Assembly (NCBI GenBank): GCA_000467715.1
Contig: AJFK01000180.1
Location: forward strand, 143,053 to 207,052
Reading direction: 5' to 3'
Origin: Hysterium pulicare CBS 123377
Lineage: Eukaryota > Ascomycota > Dothideomycetes > Hysteriales > Hysteriaceae
DNA length: 64,000 bases
A model generated the notes under the pieces. That model worked only from the letters and a program-made list of their open reading frames with translations. It ran no database searches and was not told the origin of the DNA. The position numbers and the translations under genes are program-made. Positions within the stretch are counted from its first letter, which is position 1. Each line of letters starts with the position of its first letter. Of the stretch, positions 38,249 through 50,435 are shown in pieces.

Positions 38249-39385
38249 ATGTATATACCCAATTCAAAATGGACCTGGACGTTTACCCTCGTCTCGCTAG
38301 TCCAGGCGATGATAGCTTTGGCTTTTGAAGCGTGCGTACTGCTCTTGCAATATCCATAACATGATCGACCATTTTTAACACCACCTACAGATATGTATTC
38401 GGAAAATTTCAAGCCAGCTTAAGAGGCGATGCCGAGAGCACACAGCAATCGCGAACTATCCCAACATACCTCGCCGTATTTATGTTCGGCTACATTTATC
38501 AGCTAGTACTTGTCTACGACGCCTTGCGACTGAAGAACACAATTCAAGTGATCGGGCTGGTACTATATAACGTCGGAATCCTCATCTATGCTGCTATTCA
38601 ATTGGACCAGATCAAGGATGCCGTAAACAATCTAACATCACGAGGCGACATCGATCCGAACTTCTGGGGCATTGTCAAGCCAATTCTTATTGCTCTACCC
38701 TGCATAATGGCCCTTGGAACCATTATCTTAGGCTTCCTTGCCTGGAAGCTTTACGATGAATTTGCGTGGACCATCTACAAGCATATCAGCGCCGATCTGC
38801 GAATGAAACGAAGATATCTCACCTATCAGGTACATCTTCCTTCCCACTCATAAAACCCGTTCAATCAAAACTAATTCAACAAACCAGATCTACATCGCTC
38901 TCCTCAAGTTCGATTTCTTCTTCTTCTTAGGCTTCACAGTGCAATTCCTAGTCGTAGTCCGCAACACCAAAGACGCCGAATACTACCTAACCATCGCCGC
39001 ACTCCCCGTCACCCTCGTCCTTCTCCTCCTCGCCGCCTACTGGACGCGCAAAGAGTTCATCATCGGCATGATCCTCATCATAATCGTCTACTTCTGCGCC
39101 CTCGCCTATTTCCTCTTCAAAATGGTTCGCATGTACGACCTCAAGGACGGCCGTGTCCAAGATTACCTCCCAGCTAGGCGATCCTTGACCAGTTTCGCCG
39201 TCATCACAATCTTACTCCTTATCGCAACTATCATCATTGCGTGCGTTTGCACGCATAATTTCAATAGGGGTCTAAAACCGCATCTCAGTAAGAGGAAACC
39301 GGGACCGGGGCCGGAGGGTAAACAATACCAGACTGAGATGCCGAGTCTCGCTGGACCTGTACCTAGTCGAATGGAAATCGATTAG
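38249..39385 (+). CDS. UPF0658 Golgi apparatus membrane protein
   Basis: Exons 38249-38331, 38391-38829 and 38888-39385 (introns 59 and 58 nt) encode about 339 residues. The start MYIPNSKWTWTFTLVSLVQA and the rebuilt EAYVFGKFQASLRGD match the UPF0658 family, whose fission-yeast members are annotated as Golgi membrane proteins. About seven hydrophobic helices can be counted, among them TYLAVFMFGYIYQLVLVYDA, PILIALPCIMALGTIILGFL and VTLVLLLLAAYW. The short tail ends PSRMEID. The biochemical function is unknown. The start is the first ATG of the frame and lies just before the first helix. Confidence 0.9.
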
Positions 39386-40208
39386 AGCCACAGAAGATTA
39401 GGCACCGGAATCTTTTATGTACGAACTACGAGAGTAGAGGAGAAAAGGAGATGGGAACAGGCTTGAAATTCTGCGCTTGGCGTGCATAGCCCTCGGACCT
39501 TGACTTTTAACCTAAGCAAGGTTGGGTCTGGTCACGAGAGGCATATCGGCGTTGTTTGGTGTAACAAAGGGGATATCAATATCTTTTCTGGGGGGACTCT
39601 TATGTTTTTTATGGGAATGGGAAGTTGAACTGCGGCGGATGAAGTATCGCTCATGTTACTCTCAGTTTGGATGGACGGGATACCATTCCGCGGGTCCTGA
39701 GGCACTAGCGCTTCTTCTGGAAGTTTCATTTACTGTATTTGACGGCCGCTGTATAACTCATTTCCATTGGATGTTTTGTCTTCGCTCCTTGCTGCTATTG
39801 TTGCTGCTGTTGGATTGCTACATTACCCCCTCCGCCTAAAGAGGCAGGCAAACGGTGGTTTGTATCAATCCTCACGATCTATATCAATGCAATGGAAATA
39901 CCTCCATGTTCATGAATATGTACACTCAACTATGAATTGAATGTAGTGAGCTCCAAAGGGTATCTGACACATATTATGCCATGTAATGCCTTCCAGCCCA
40001 AATGAACTGTTTGAAAGGCTTTGCTATCCGTATATACAGTACAGTAGTAACCCTTTCCAGTCTTTGCTCTAGCGTACATACCCCTCGATTGTCGCCCTTA
40101 GCGTACTAAATGAGCCATGGTACCAGATGCGAAGGTGCCGCGGGATCGAGAGATGGTCTATGACAGACGGACGGAGAGAGGGAGATGGGGTGTTCTAGAT
40201 CCCACACC
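39386..40208. other. Convergent 3' intergenic region
   Basis: This separates the 3' ends of UPF0658 and sym1. No gene, RNA or repeat is supported. Confidence 0.45.
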
Positions 40209-41103
40209 TCACTTCCCACCTCCGCTATTGAGGTAGCTGAGATAGCAATTCCAACCTAAGCAAAAACTCCAATTAGCGGTTTCCCAAAACCAAACCAGAG
40301 CAGAAAACAATCGGAATGTGCCGAAAACTCACCCAAACTAACAATATTCACAACAAGCACCCGATGCTCCAACGGCACAAACTTGAAATTCACCCCCTGC
40401 ACCGCCGGCCACACCATCCAGTTCTTCTTCAACGCCTCCACGTAGCTACTCTGCAGCTTCTTCTGCGGATCGCTGCCCTCCATCAACGCCATGCTGGACA
40501 GGAATACGCCCAGATTGATGGACGCGAAGACGGTCTGGTCGCAGGCGACGCGCGCCACGATGGTGCGGTTGGTGGTGGAGAGGTTGATTCGCCGTTGCAG
40601 GAAGCCGTACCATTTTGTTGCGGCGGGGCCGAAGACGGCTGGAGGGGGAAGAGGGGGTCAGTTGGGGTTGAGGTTGAGGGGTGGGGTAGGGGGAGATGTA
40701 AGTACCTCCTCCGTATAAAGCCATTCGGCCTGTTCGAGCCAGCTCGTGTTTGTCGACGCCCTTGCGCTCGACGAGTTGTTGTGCCATTACGTCTCCGGTT
40801 GCGAAGAGGACCTGTGGGTGTTGCGAACATGTCAGATCTGTGTCTATGCCGTTCTTCTGGGTTTGACGCCTTCGATATCGCAGCCCCCTTCTTCAGGGAG
40901 CGGAAGCTTGATAGAGACCGGTGATAGGTGGATTGTAGTAGAGAGGTACAGCAAGGACCCAGGGAGAGAAACGGTTTGGAACATACAGCTGTGGTTATAC
41001 TCTGCGTGAGCAACGGCGCCGTACGCAGCTTCGCCTGGTACCTATCCCACTCATTAGTGCTTTTCCATATTCCGAACATGCAACCCACTCACCAGCGCAA
41101 CAT
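40209..41103 (-). CDS. sym1: Mpv17/PMP22-family protein Sym1
   Basis: Five exons, 41103-41093 (11 nt: ATG TTG CGC TG), 41041-40987, 40811-40706, 40638-40333 and 40255-40209, encode 174 residues. The start [20 protein letters not shown] is followed by [38 protein letters not shown], and the family signature [20 protein letters not shown], then [17 protein letters not shown]. This is the Mpv17/PMP22 family (PF04117) of four-helix membrane proteins; yeast Sym1 is in the mitochondrial inner membrane and is needed for ethanol growth at high temperature. Introns are 51, 175, 67 and 77 nt, and all phases agree. Annotation is likely to miss the first exon. Confidence 0.93.
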
Positions 41104-42086
41104 CTTGAGTCGGGCAAACGGCGAGCCTTCTTAGTTGGAGCGAGTGGGAAACAAGAGCGCAGCTGTGTTGAAAAGGCAATTGAAGAGTGTGAAAAAGATG
41201 TCAGAAGGCTGGAGGGTTAGTAAGAAGTTCTGTCGAGGATTCGCATATCCCTGATCACGATCGCACTTTGGCGATGATGTCGTTCATGCAGGGATTATTT
41301 TAGCGTCGCCAGAAACGTTTGGCGCAGGGTCACCATCAAGAGCGATAAGTTAGTAGGTAAACCGTCCTAGAGATATCAATTCACGATTGAGTGTGTAGGC
41401 TTCGGCGACAGGATTAGTTCAGTGCAATACAGATTGCGACTTTCAAATTTCAAAACTCTGTTCCAGCTAATCTCTCGCATCATCAATGTCACCGAAAAAG
41501 CAGTGTGAGAAGAGACCAGAGAGGACTTTGCATGTACTCGAAGGGTATACTATGGCAAAGTTGCTCCAATACAAGAGTAAACAATAAACAAGTAATGCTC
41601 CGCTGCAGAGTACATACTCACCACAGCGGGGTGCCCATAAGCACAGCGCAACCAATTAAGACCTGAAAAGTTTCCTCCACTCGATTACTGCCAGGCTTCC
41701 CATCAATGAAGACCTGACAACGCAAAAAAAAAAGACAATCTGTTCTGTACACTTGACACGAGTGTGGAAAGTCAGGAACGCCGTGTCAAGCCAGATCAAG
41801 TTCTCCAAAGAACCCAATTCGCCCGCTCCGAATACACCTTGCAGCACGAACAACAAGATTTTGCTGCGAAAGAAAGGCGGAATAAGGATATTAGGAAAAA
41901 AGCAAGGAGAAACAATATGAGCTGGAACGCAACAAAACTCCTCCCACGCCTGCTGATGCATAGTACCGAGATCCTGCAGACCTAATGGATGGTGCTCAAG
42001 CCCTAGAGACGACCAAAGGGAAACCTTCGATTCCGAAACAGTTACAATCGAATCCGTAACTACTATCAGCTTTTGTATCGGTGATG
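41104..42086. other. sym1 promoter / kinase 3' region
   Basis: Both neighbours are on the minus strand. Open frames on either strand, such as 41656-42090, overlap the kinase stop and carry no motif. Confidence 0.45.
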
Positions 42087-45000
42087 TCATCGGTCCTCTT
42101 TCCCGCGCTGCCTGCCTATTCTCCTGAACAAGTCCATTACCCTCTTCGCACTCCCGGAGCTGCCTGAATGCTGTCCTTGCTTAGGATCATCATACGCATC
42201 CGCAAACTTGCGACTCTTTTGCAGCACGCCCGGCCTTTCTCTTTGCTGGTGCCCATGAGGCGGATCATGACTGTTGAACCCGGCGGGATACTGAGGACGG
42301 TGGTACGAGGAGGAGGTTGGAACCACGGGCTCCGACGCTTCGGAGTCATTGGCATGCTGGTAAGGGCGAGACTGTGATGCTGGGTGTGGCAGGTTTGGAC
42401 CAGGGAATTTCTCGTCCCCGATTGTTTGGGGGTAGCCTTGTGATTCAAAGCGCGTCTGCTGTGCTGGTGCTGATGATGGAGCCGCCCGCATATCTCTGAC
42501 CCGCTGTGCCGGACTGTCACGTGAATTGTCGAGTTGACCATCGTAGAGTACTGGGACGTTACTGCCCGTAGTACTTTGGCTAGGTGAACGACTGTCACCT
42601 CTTCCAAAAGCATTTCCAGGCCGAGTTTGCCCTCTGCTTCGTGGAGCGGCTGCCGACCGACGGGTATCTGAGGTGGAATATGAGGTTGGAGGAGGGGGAG
42701 CGGAGTCTCTGTGGCTGGAGAATGTCTTCGACAATGAAGCCGGGAGAAGAGAGAACCTTCTTGACGATTTGCCGCTCCCTGATTGATCTGTATTCTTTCG
42801 GCTGAAGCCAAATGAGGTACGACGCGAGGACTCGTTTGACTGCCGTGGAGCATCTTCATTAGCAACAGGACCAGCCATACTTGTGGGAGGGTATGATTTC
42901 TGGGGCTTTTGCTGGCTTTGATCATGGGATGGTCGGCCGCCAAATATGGAAGTCACTCTCCCAAGAGTTTCACTAACCGTATTAGAGCGCCTATGTCCCT
43001 TGGCATTTTGTGCCTCTGTCACTGCTTGTTGGCTTCCAGCTGGCATCCGCTGTGTGCTTAGTCGACCGATTGAAGTCTCACTTGGTATTGGCTCTTGCTG
43101 GGAAATTGGAGCTGAGATGTGATATTGCTTTCCTTTTGGCTGGGAAAAGCGTCCTTCGACATTTGTCTGCGCCACAGTTGCTGCTGCGGGCTGGCCATAT
43201 GAATTACCGCGTGATGGTAAACGCGGTCCCCCGCCTAGAGTGCCTCCTGTAGAAGGCCTGTTGGTTGATGTAGCAGGTGCATTTCCAAAGGCTGTGTAGT
43301 CCGACACGGATCGCGGTACATCTCGAGCCGGCCGTGTCGGAGGTGCCATGGTAGTTGGCGCCGCTGAGGAACGTGCTTGGTTTCGAGTGTTGGCGCTCGA
43401 CGTTTGGTATCCATCTGTGGGAGGTACTTCAACTGGGCCTTCATCCTTGACACGCGTCCTTGGTGTTCCTCCAGTGGGGGCGGTTGGAGGTGATGCTTCT
43501 CCTCGAGCAGTCTGTGACTGGGGCGCCACATATTCGACTTGCACCGTACGACGTTTGTTATCACGTTGTCCCTTAGGTTTCTCTGTTTGCTCTCCCCGAT
43601 TTATGTTCCCATGTTTTGGCGTGAGACCTCCAACTGGAGAAACAGCAGTATGGGGCTTTCCAGGTTCTCGGACAGATGCACTTCGAGCAAGCGTGGGGGT
43701 CTCGAAGGGATCGTCTATTTCTACGTCAGTAAGCGACCAGGACAGATGAGACAAGGGGTTAAGCGTACGGGATGGGACTGTAGTGTTGGCTATATCGTTC
43801 GACGTCGTCGTACTGGAAGTAATAAAGCCAACCACATGTGCATAATCGCTTAGCCAGCTATGCCTGGCAACCTCGAACAGATCAGCTCGCTTCCGCGGGT
43901 CTGGTACAAGTATACGTTTCAACAAGTCTCTTGCATGCGGTGTGACGTATTCGGGGAAGGTTAACGGCGTCGATACAATGTACTTGTATAGAAGATTAAT
44001 ATTGTCTCCCTCGGGGTTGGCAGGATCGTCGTCGAATGGTAAATATCCAGCAAGCATGGCATACTACAATAGCGCTCGTTAATTAAAATGAGACCAAGTA
44101 AGATGATGAGGACTTACTAATATCACTCCGCAACTCCAGACATCAACTTTCCGGCCCGTGTAAAGCGAATCGCTCACTACCAATTCGGGTGCGGCATAGC
44201 ATGGGCTTCCGCAACTGGTTTGCATCAGGTCTCCCCTGCGGACCCCATCAGTAGTGGCTTCAAGGTTCAATTTCCTCACAAAATCCTTGTTGCCCAGGTT
44301 GTACTCAATATCTTCGCCGAGTTCGTCTGTCGGATCGAAAGTGTTGGCGAATCCGAAATCTGTGATTATGATATTGCGGTTCCGGTCGAGTAGCAAGTTT
44401 TCGAGCTTCAAGTCTCTGTGCACAATGCCCTTCTTGTGCAGATAACCCACACCAGATATTAGTTGAGCAAACAGTCGTCGAGCTGCGTTGTCCTTAAGGT
44501 ATCGATGATTTAGAATGTAGTCGAACAATTCCCCTCCTGATGCGTACTCGAGTATGATCCCAATGTGTCGTTCCGTCTCAACCATTTCGTGAAGGCGTAC
44601 AATGTTCGGGTGCTCCAATCCTCGAAGGATGTGGATTTCGCGGTAGATCTTTGCCAGGCGACTTTGATTGGAGCCCAATGTCTCTCGTCTGATCAATTTG
44701 ATAGCGACCTCTACACCGCCGTCTTTCTTCCATCCCATCTTAACCTTGCCAAATTCGCCCTCACCCAATGTCTGACCAAGAATATAATTTCCAAATCTTG
44801 AGTGCTTCCGGGAGTTCTCCGATTTCGAATGGTCTTGTCGGCTCTTACCAGCGCCACGGCCTCCATCGTCTACGCCTTCGCTTCCAACAAGGCCGAGACC
44901 CGTTATTGGAGTTATACCAGTTCCAGCTCCTCCTGGTCGTGCCTCAGCTTGACGAGCTTCTTCGCGTGCAATATCTTCCTGCGGATCTGCTATGATCAAT

Positions 45001-45638
45001 CGATTTATAATGGTACTCTCCTCTCGTGGTAGACTTGTGCCAACAGGCGGTTGACCAACAGCTGTTGCCGAGCGGCTGTGAGTAGGCTGTGTAGGAGAGG
45101 GCTTTGCCCTGCTAGAGCCACTGCCCTGGTTTCGTGGACTATCTTTCGGTGAGGGATGACCTTTCCTTCGTGACTGGGCACCAGAGCTCTCGTCTCGAAG
45201 TCTCTCCCTATCGCTCCCACTGCCGTATCCTGCTGTTTGTTGCTGTGTAGCTCGTGATGATGTCGGATGATCTTCGGATGTTGCATGGTTTCGGTGGTGG
45301 GAAGACGTACGAGGAGGGGGCACAGGAGCTCCGGGAGCCGTTGGTGTGGTCATGACCGGTGATGCGTGTGTAGATGGCGGTAGAGGATGACCACGAGGAG
45401 TTGTGAGATTAGATGTATTTGATATCGCTGGTGAGTGATGATTCTGAGGTGTGGTCGGGGTGTTTGGGGATGCGCCGTTCCCGCTTGGTTGTCTTGACGG
45501 CTTCCGCGATGAGGATGGTGAAGCCGCTACGGTCGGTGATGGCTGATTGTAATACTGGTCCCGTCCATGCTGTGATTGTTGTTGGTAAGACCTGTTTGAT
45601 ATTGCTGGTCCACTGGCCTGCACTGCTGCCGAAGACAT
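42087..45638 (-). CDS. kin4: Kin4-family serine/threonine protein kinase
   Basis: Exons 45638-44118 and 44063-42087 (54-nt intron inside the kinase domain, phase 0) encode about 1165 residues. A long disordered N-terminus (Ser/Pro/Gln-rich, about 280 residues) leads to the domain: NYILGQTLGEGEFGKVKMGW (glycine loop), VAIKLIRRE (catalytic Lys), GIVHRDLKLENLLLDRN, IIITDFGFANTFD, an activation loop with QTSCGSPCYAAPELV, and [20 protein letters not shown] over the junction. The domain ends near RKRADLFEVARHSWLSDYAH. The domain wording is that of fungal Kin4, the spindle-position checkpoint kinase; Aspergillus KfsA is the equivalent and affects septation. The C-terminal 500 residues are disordered with many phosphorylatable Ser/Thr. 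Confidence 0.93.
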
Positions 45639-47281
45639 CCTCCACCGTCGCGGACAGGGAGAGGTGACGATCGGCCGGCAGACGCTTCAACCAGGTGCTA
45701 TAACCGGGCTGCCTGCGATGGTTCAGGGCGTCAAATGTATATTTGTACGGTGGTTTCTCGGGTAAGGGTTGTGCATGAAGGCCTCAAGCGGGAGTGTCGC
45801 AGAGGCTTGAGCAATGTCTGGACCCAGATGGCCAAGTCGTCGGTACTCGAATTGGGCACAGCGACGACTGCTACCGGCGACGGGCGATGTTGGCCCGGCA
45901 CGCTGTCGATGACCTTTGTTGATACGGCTGGAGGTGAAGCTTTCACATGCAGCGCGGGTCGATAGCGGTTGAAGCGAGCGTTGTTGTTCCGGATATCAGC
46001 CTCAGGCGCGCAGCGGGTGGATCTGTGACTGGCAGATGTGACGGGCTGCCAGCAACGAATGACAGCTACAAGGCCGTTGCTGGAGAGTCAGAAGACAGCG
46101 GCGCTGGGGGAGCTTAACGCGAGTGGAGGGGACTGAGAGAATGGCAAATGGTAAGTTGCGGCTGGTGAGCGTGAAATTGCAGCTGCCAAACCAACGAGAA
46201 TTAGGGGGTCGAGTTCGCATTAAACCACTCTAGGGTCGAGCCGAGTTGACATCAGCAACGGGCCCAAGCACAACCAGCTTGATGAAGTCGACGCAGCCAG
46301 GGCGAATCCCAGCTCCCGCTCTGCCTTATGGGCGATCGCTTTTCCTGAAGATGCCCTGCCAGCACGTTGCTTGTGCTGCAAACCAGCACGCCGGGAGGCA
46401 GCTGAACGAAGCGTGCACTTTGTTGTCAAGCTGGCAACAACGCGGCCCAGCCACCCTCGTCGACAGCCGAAAAGGAGCTGCGGGCCAGGATGTGGATTGT
46501 AGGTGTTTCAAAACTTGCGCGGTCTGAAATGGCATCGCAACCTGGTACGTAGGGATGGCGAAATGAGCTTCATGCTCCCAACACGGCTGTCTGCTTCACG
46601 CTGATACACTTCCCTTCCCTTCGTGCCTCGCTGTTGGCCGGTCCTCGCCAGTGGATCACACCCAGTCCACGAGAGATGGAACTGCGCAAAAGGCAGGGCT
46701 TTTAAAGCAAGCCAGCTTCTCCCGGCACCTTGACAATGACTTAGCTACCAGAGCCTCTTCACCGCCGGCACGAGCAGCCCTTCCGACGATTCTACACAAT
46801 ACAGAGTACAGGCTAGGCGCGTTTCTTCTTCGGTGATTACAAGGTCAAAGGGGACCGTCCTAAATTGTTGTTTTGAAATCGCCATGAGAACGGCGAGTAC
46901 TCGTCTATTAATATACGTGCCATGGCAAGGGCAACAGACCTCATTGTGTCCTTTTCACTACATGCTTGCACCTTTTGGAGCGCATGCATAGGCACACATC
47001 GCCGACCTGGCGATGAATAACAAAAGCCAAGACATCCCACCAATGGCCACCGCGCGATCCCTGTTGTTTCGGGTTCTCGCTCGGCGGTTTTTTGACGAGT
47101 TCACCCAGGATGACTTGCATCTCGTTCCGACTTGACTTTATCTACGATCGGCCTTGAGTCGAGGTGCATGCTTGCAACTGTCGTCAACTTCTCCAGAATA
47201 TGCTTCAATCGTCTGTCTTCAGTCGTCCCCTCGCCCATTTTTAATCTGGATATGTTCATCCTTCAAGCAACAAGAGTCATA
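45639..47281. other. Gene-free stretch upstream of kin4
   Basis: About 1.6 kb with no recognisable gene on either strand. It probably carries the kin4 promoter and a long leader. Confidence 0.45.
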
Positions 47282-47566
47282 TCACACGCTCCCTATAAAA
47301 TAAGTCGCAACCTGTTTCGATAGTTCTTCCTCCAGTTGTCCGTCGTTGGCGAGGGTATGGCAGTATATTTCATTATAGGTTTGGGAACTCTCCTTTAGCC
47401 ACCGTCTCAATTCTTCATCAGGCATTATGTCTGTGACAAGTCTCCTAGTTTTATTTGAATAATCCAATCCTTTCGCCGTCAAAATATTGTCACGCTGTTG
47501 GTTTCCTAGATTATAGGGTTGAGCTTCATTACCAAGAAGGATATCATAATTATTATCAATGTCGCC
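47282..47566 (-). other. Orphan open frame without start, 94 codons
   Basis: A minus-strand frame runs from just after a TAA to a TGA at 47282. It has coding-like composition (YNLGNQQRDNILTAKGLDYS, MPDEELRRWLKESSQTYNE) and lower GC than its neighbours. The only in-frame ATG (47425) would leave 47 residues. I recognise no family and no upstream exon. It could be a terminal exon, a gene remnant, or chance. It follows the Rieske-AIF gene on the same strand by about 65 bases. Confidence 0.25.
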
Positions 47567-47631
47567 TTAGCTCAATGCAGTCATACCACTGGCCCAGAAC
47601 CCACTACTTTTGTTCATCGTCATCCTCATCT

Positions 47632-49534
47632 TCAGATTTTGATCTCAGCAGGAACGTCGATCTCCAAAATATCCACACCATTCTGTAGTTCGGACTTACT
47701 AGGCATCTTGCCCCGCCTCATCAGTTCGGCACTCTGGGTCATATACGGATCCTTCATCATCGAAGCAACCGCCACTACCGTCTCGCCTTGAGTGTAATAC
47801 GCCACAAACGACGGCTTCTCCGGCTCGCCCTTAATCACCACGTCATCGTATCCTCCAACTGTGTTTCCGCAATATCGAAGCTGCGATCCAAGAGCAGACC
47901 AGAAGACAGGGATGAAAGGTTTCGGCTTCGCTCCAGGATGAGCAATAGTGTTTGCGACACTACGACCCGCATTCTGCGCGACATTCCAATGCTCTATTCG
48001 GATCGGGTTTCCATTACCGCCGGGGCCGTGGTATGGGTAAGTAGCAATGTCACCAATGGCGAAGACATCGTTCAGGCCTTCCACGGCAAAAGACTCGTCT
48101 GTCTTGAGCGAACCATCCTTCTCCAGCGTCACGCCCGCACTCTTGAGATATTCCGTCGCTGGAGCCACACCAACACCTTCGATGACGAGATCCGCTTCCA
48201 GAACTGTGCCATCTTTTAGGTGCACAGCCCCTACAAATGCCGAATCGCTCTTTGAAGGGGTTGCCTTATCGACGGACGCCTCCATGTGGAACTTTACCCC
48301 ATTCTTCTCCAGGAGCCCCCTGAAGATTTCACCGACCTTCGTGCCCATGACACGCTCCATTGGTGCTGCACAAAGGTTAACGTGACTAGAAGAAGAATTC
48401 CAAGTAAGTGAACATACCCTTTTCCATTCCAACAATGGTAACGTCATTCTTCATACCCGCGAGGCAGTTTCCTACCTCCATGCCGATAAAAGATGAGCCA
48501 ATGACCACGACCTTCTTGCCATTATCCCCCACCGCCTTTAGAATACTCTGGGCATCTGGGATTGAGCGGAGAAGGAAGACATTGCCCAGGTCTCCCTTCA
48601 ATCCGGTAAGAGGAAGCGATCGTGGGGTACCTCCGGTGGCAAGAACAAGCTTTGTGTAATCGTAGGTTTTGCCTGACACAGTCGAGACCTTCTTTCCCTC
48701 AAAATCCACATTTGACGCTTCATCCTCAATTATATCAATTGATGCATCTTTATAGAATTCCGGTGATCTCCAAGCAACCTTGGAGACATCTGCCATCAAG
48801 GCTTTGGAGAGTTTGGTACGATCGATCGGTCGATAGCCTTCCTTGGAGATGACGGTAATGTGGCCGGTAAAACCTCCTCCTCGGAGTCCCTCGATAGTAC
48901 CAATAGTTCCGCTTCCACTACGCCAGTCAGCTATCACATATCTAAGTACCATCGGGTTGATGTAGACTTACCCGCCGATGACGAGAACCTTTTCCTGACT
49001 CTTAGCGGAACATTTCAGATTCAAAGACCTTCTGTTCGCTTTGATAGTTGCTTCGTCGCTCTTGATGTACACAGCCCCGTCCTTCTCAATTAGCTCGTAC
49101 TTCGTCAGCGGATCCAGCGCCGGTGCATCTTCCACGTCACCGGTCGCAACGTTGAAGCAAGCTACGTACGTTAGTAACGAGATGGGTACATAGAATGTAA
49201 AAAGACACTTACCGCCATGCCAAGGACATGTCAGTCTCCCATCGCCAGTGACGACACCCAGCTTTAAGGGAGCTCCATAATGTGTGCAATTGGCGCTCGT
49301 CGCGTGGACCTTGTCTTGTACCTTAAGGAGCAGCACTTTACCACCTTCAACGCCCTCTACTTCGACCTCTTTTTTCTCGCCATTCTTGAGGCTGAGTGAC
49401 GTTACGTCTTTGAGTTTGTATTCCTGCGCCATTGTTCGAATGCCGGTGCTGAAAGTCGCTCGCTGGAGAACAGAATGTAATTGTAATGGCCGAAAACTCC
49501 GAAAGGTGAAGAGAGAAAGGCGTGGCGAGAGCAT
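47632..49534 (-). CDS. Rieske-domain AIF-type NAD(P)H oxidoreductase
   Basis: Exons 49534-49213, 49161-48972, 48917-48418 and 48365-47632 (introns 51, 54, 52 nt) encode about 581 residues. The N-terminus MLSPRLSLFTFRSFRPLQLH is basic and hydrophobic, like a mitochondrial presequence; an inner ATG at 49432 (MAQEYKL) would remove it. A Rieske [2Fe-2S] domain follows with CTHYGAPL (Cys83, His85) and CPWHGACF (Cys103, His106), the latter rebuilt across intron 1. Then come the FAD motif VLVIGGGSGTIGTIEGLR and the NADH-binding motif VVVIGSSFIGMEVGN, LVLATGGTPRSLPL and FAIGDIATYPY. This is the AIFM3-like architecture, Rieske plus pyridine nucleotide-disulphide oxidoreductase. It is divergent from a peroxiredoxin. 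Confidence 0.93.
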
Positions 49535-49865
49535 GAAAGGTGGGAGTTGATTGCTAATTAGACAGGCAGTGAATGAGGTGTGCACACAAGGAGAGGGGTG
49601 CTCATGCGTGATGCATCAGCACGTTTGCGAGTGAGCTGATTTGTTGTTTCAAGCAGATGACGCCATGCACTCGTTATCGATAATTGCTAACGCGTTAGTG
49701 GACGGAACTTTGAAGCGTGCATGGGGATTAGCGCGTTTAGAGAGCTTCGCCAAAGCTGCGAATAGGTCCTCTACCTGCTCCTGCAAAAGATTGATAAAGT
49801 CTTCTCTACGTTGGCTAGTCAATTGAGTTGCAAGTTATCGATAGAGCTTCACTCGTGTGCTAGCC
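49535..49865. promoter_or_regulatory. Shared divergent promoter, Rieske-AIF / peroxiredoxin
   Basis: Only 331 bases separate the two start codons. The stretch contains the perfect palindrome CTAACGCGTTAG (49687-49698, core ACGCGT) and two copies of TATCGATA (49675-49682 inside TTATCGATAA, and 49836-49843). Which factor binds these is not known here. Compact spacing and related redox roles suggest joint control. Confidence 0.5.
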
Positions 49866-50435
49866 ATGGCTCACACCACATTTCCTAGCGATCTGCCTAT
49901 CCCTACAGATGACGGGGCATGCGCACACCTGCAAGGTTTCAGGATACCATCTCTTTCTTTACCTTCAACATCCGGTAGCCAGGTCGATCTATCAAGTTTG
50001 CCAGGACGTACTCTCCTGTTTTGTTATCCACGCACAGGAGCTCCAGGAGAAGTAATCACTGATGAGTGGAATGCTATTCCAGGCGCACGAGGATGTACGC
50101 CTCAGGCTTGCGGTTTCCGTGACGAGATTATCAAACTACTACGACTCGGGGTCCAAAATTTATATGGAATATCGACCCAGGACACAGCCTATCAGTTGGA
50201 AGCAAAGCAGCGATTGCATCTTCCTTTCGACATTCTGTCCGATGAAAAGCTAAACTTTGCGAAGGCGCTAAACTTACCTACCTTCGAATGGGAGAATTCT
50301 TCTCTCATCAAAAGGATCGCCATGATGGTTGAAGATGGCAAGATACAAAAAGTCTGGTATCCGGTTTTCCCTCCAGACAAGAATGCCTCGGACATAGTGG
50401 AATGGCTGGAAAGCAAACGATCAGGAGAACACTGA
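49866..50435 (+). CDS. Peroxiredoxin (AhpC/TSA, BCP-like)
   Basis: An intronless frame of 189 residues starts MAHTTFPSDLPIPTDDGACA in good context (GCCATGG). The thioredoxin-like fold is marked by VDLSSLPGRTLLFCYPRTGA, then GCTPQACGFRDEI with Cys77 and Cys82, where Cys77 aligns with the peroxidatic Cys of the PGCT motif and Cys82 with the resolving Cys of BCP-type enzymes. Later come YGISTQDTAYQLEAKQRLHL, PFDILSDEKLNFAKALNLP, and a C-terminal helix. The insertion between YPRTG and GCTPQ is longer than in bacterial BCP. Expected role: reduction of peroxides using thioredoxin or similar. It shares a promoter with the Rieske-AIF gene. Confidence 0.88.
   Translation: MAHTTFPSDLPIPTDDGACAHLQGFRIPSLSLPSTSGSQVDLSSLPGRTLLFCYPRTGAPGEVITDEWNAIPGARGCTPQACGFRDEIIKLLRLGVQNLYGISTQDTAYQLEAKQRLHLPFDILSDEKLNFAKALNLPTFEWENSSLIKRIAMMVEDGKIQKVWYPVFPPDKNASDIVEWLESKRSGEH

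Noticed and set aside
40483-41088. 201-codon minus-strand frame over sym1
   Set aside because: It reads through sym1 introns and exons in mixed phases; the spliced Mpv17-family model explains the region.
42137-42943. 268-codon minus-strand frame inside the kinase gene
   Set aside because: Antiphase shadow of the disordered C-terminus of the Kin4 kinase.
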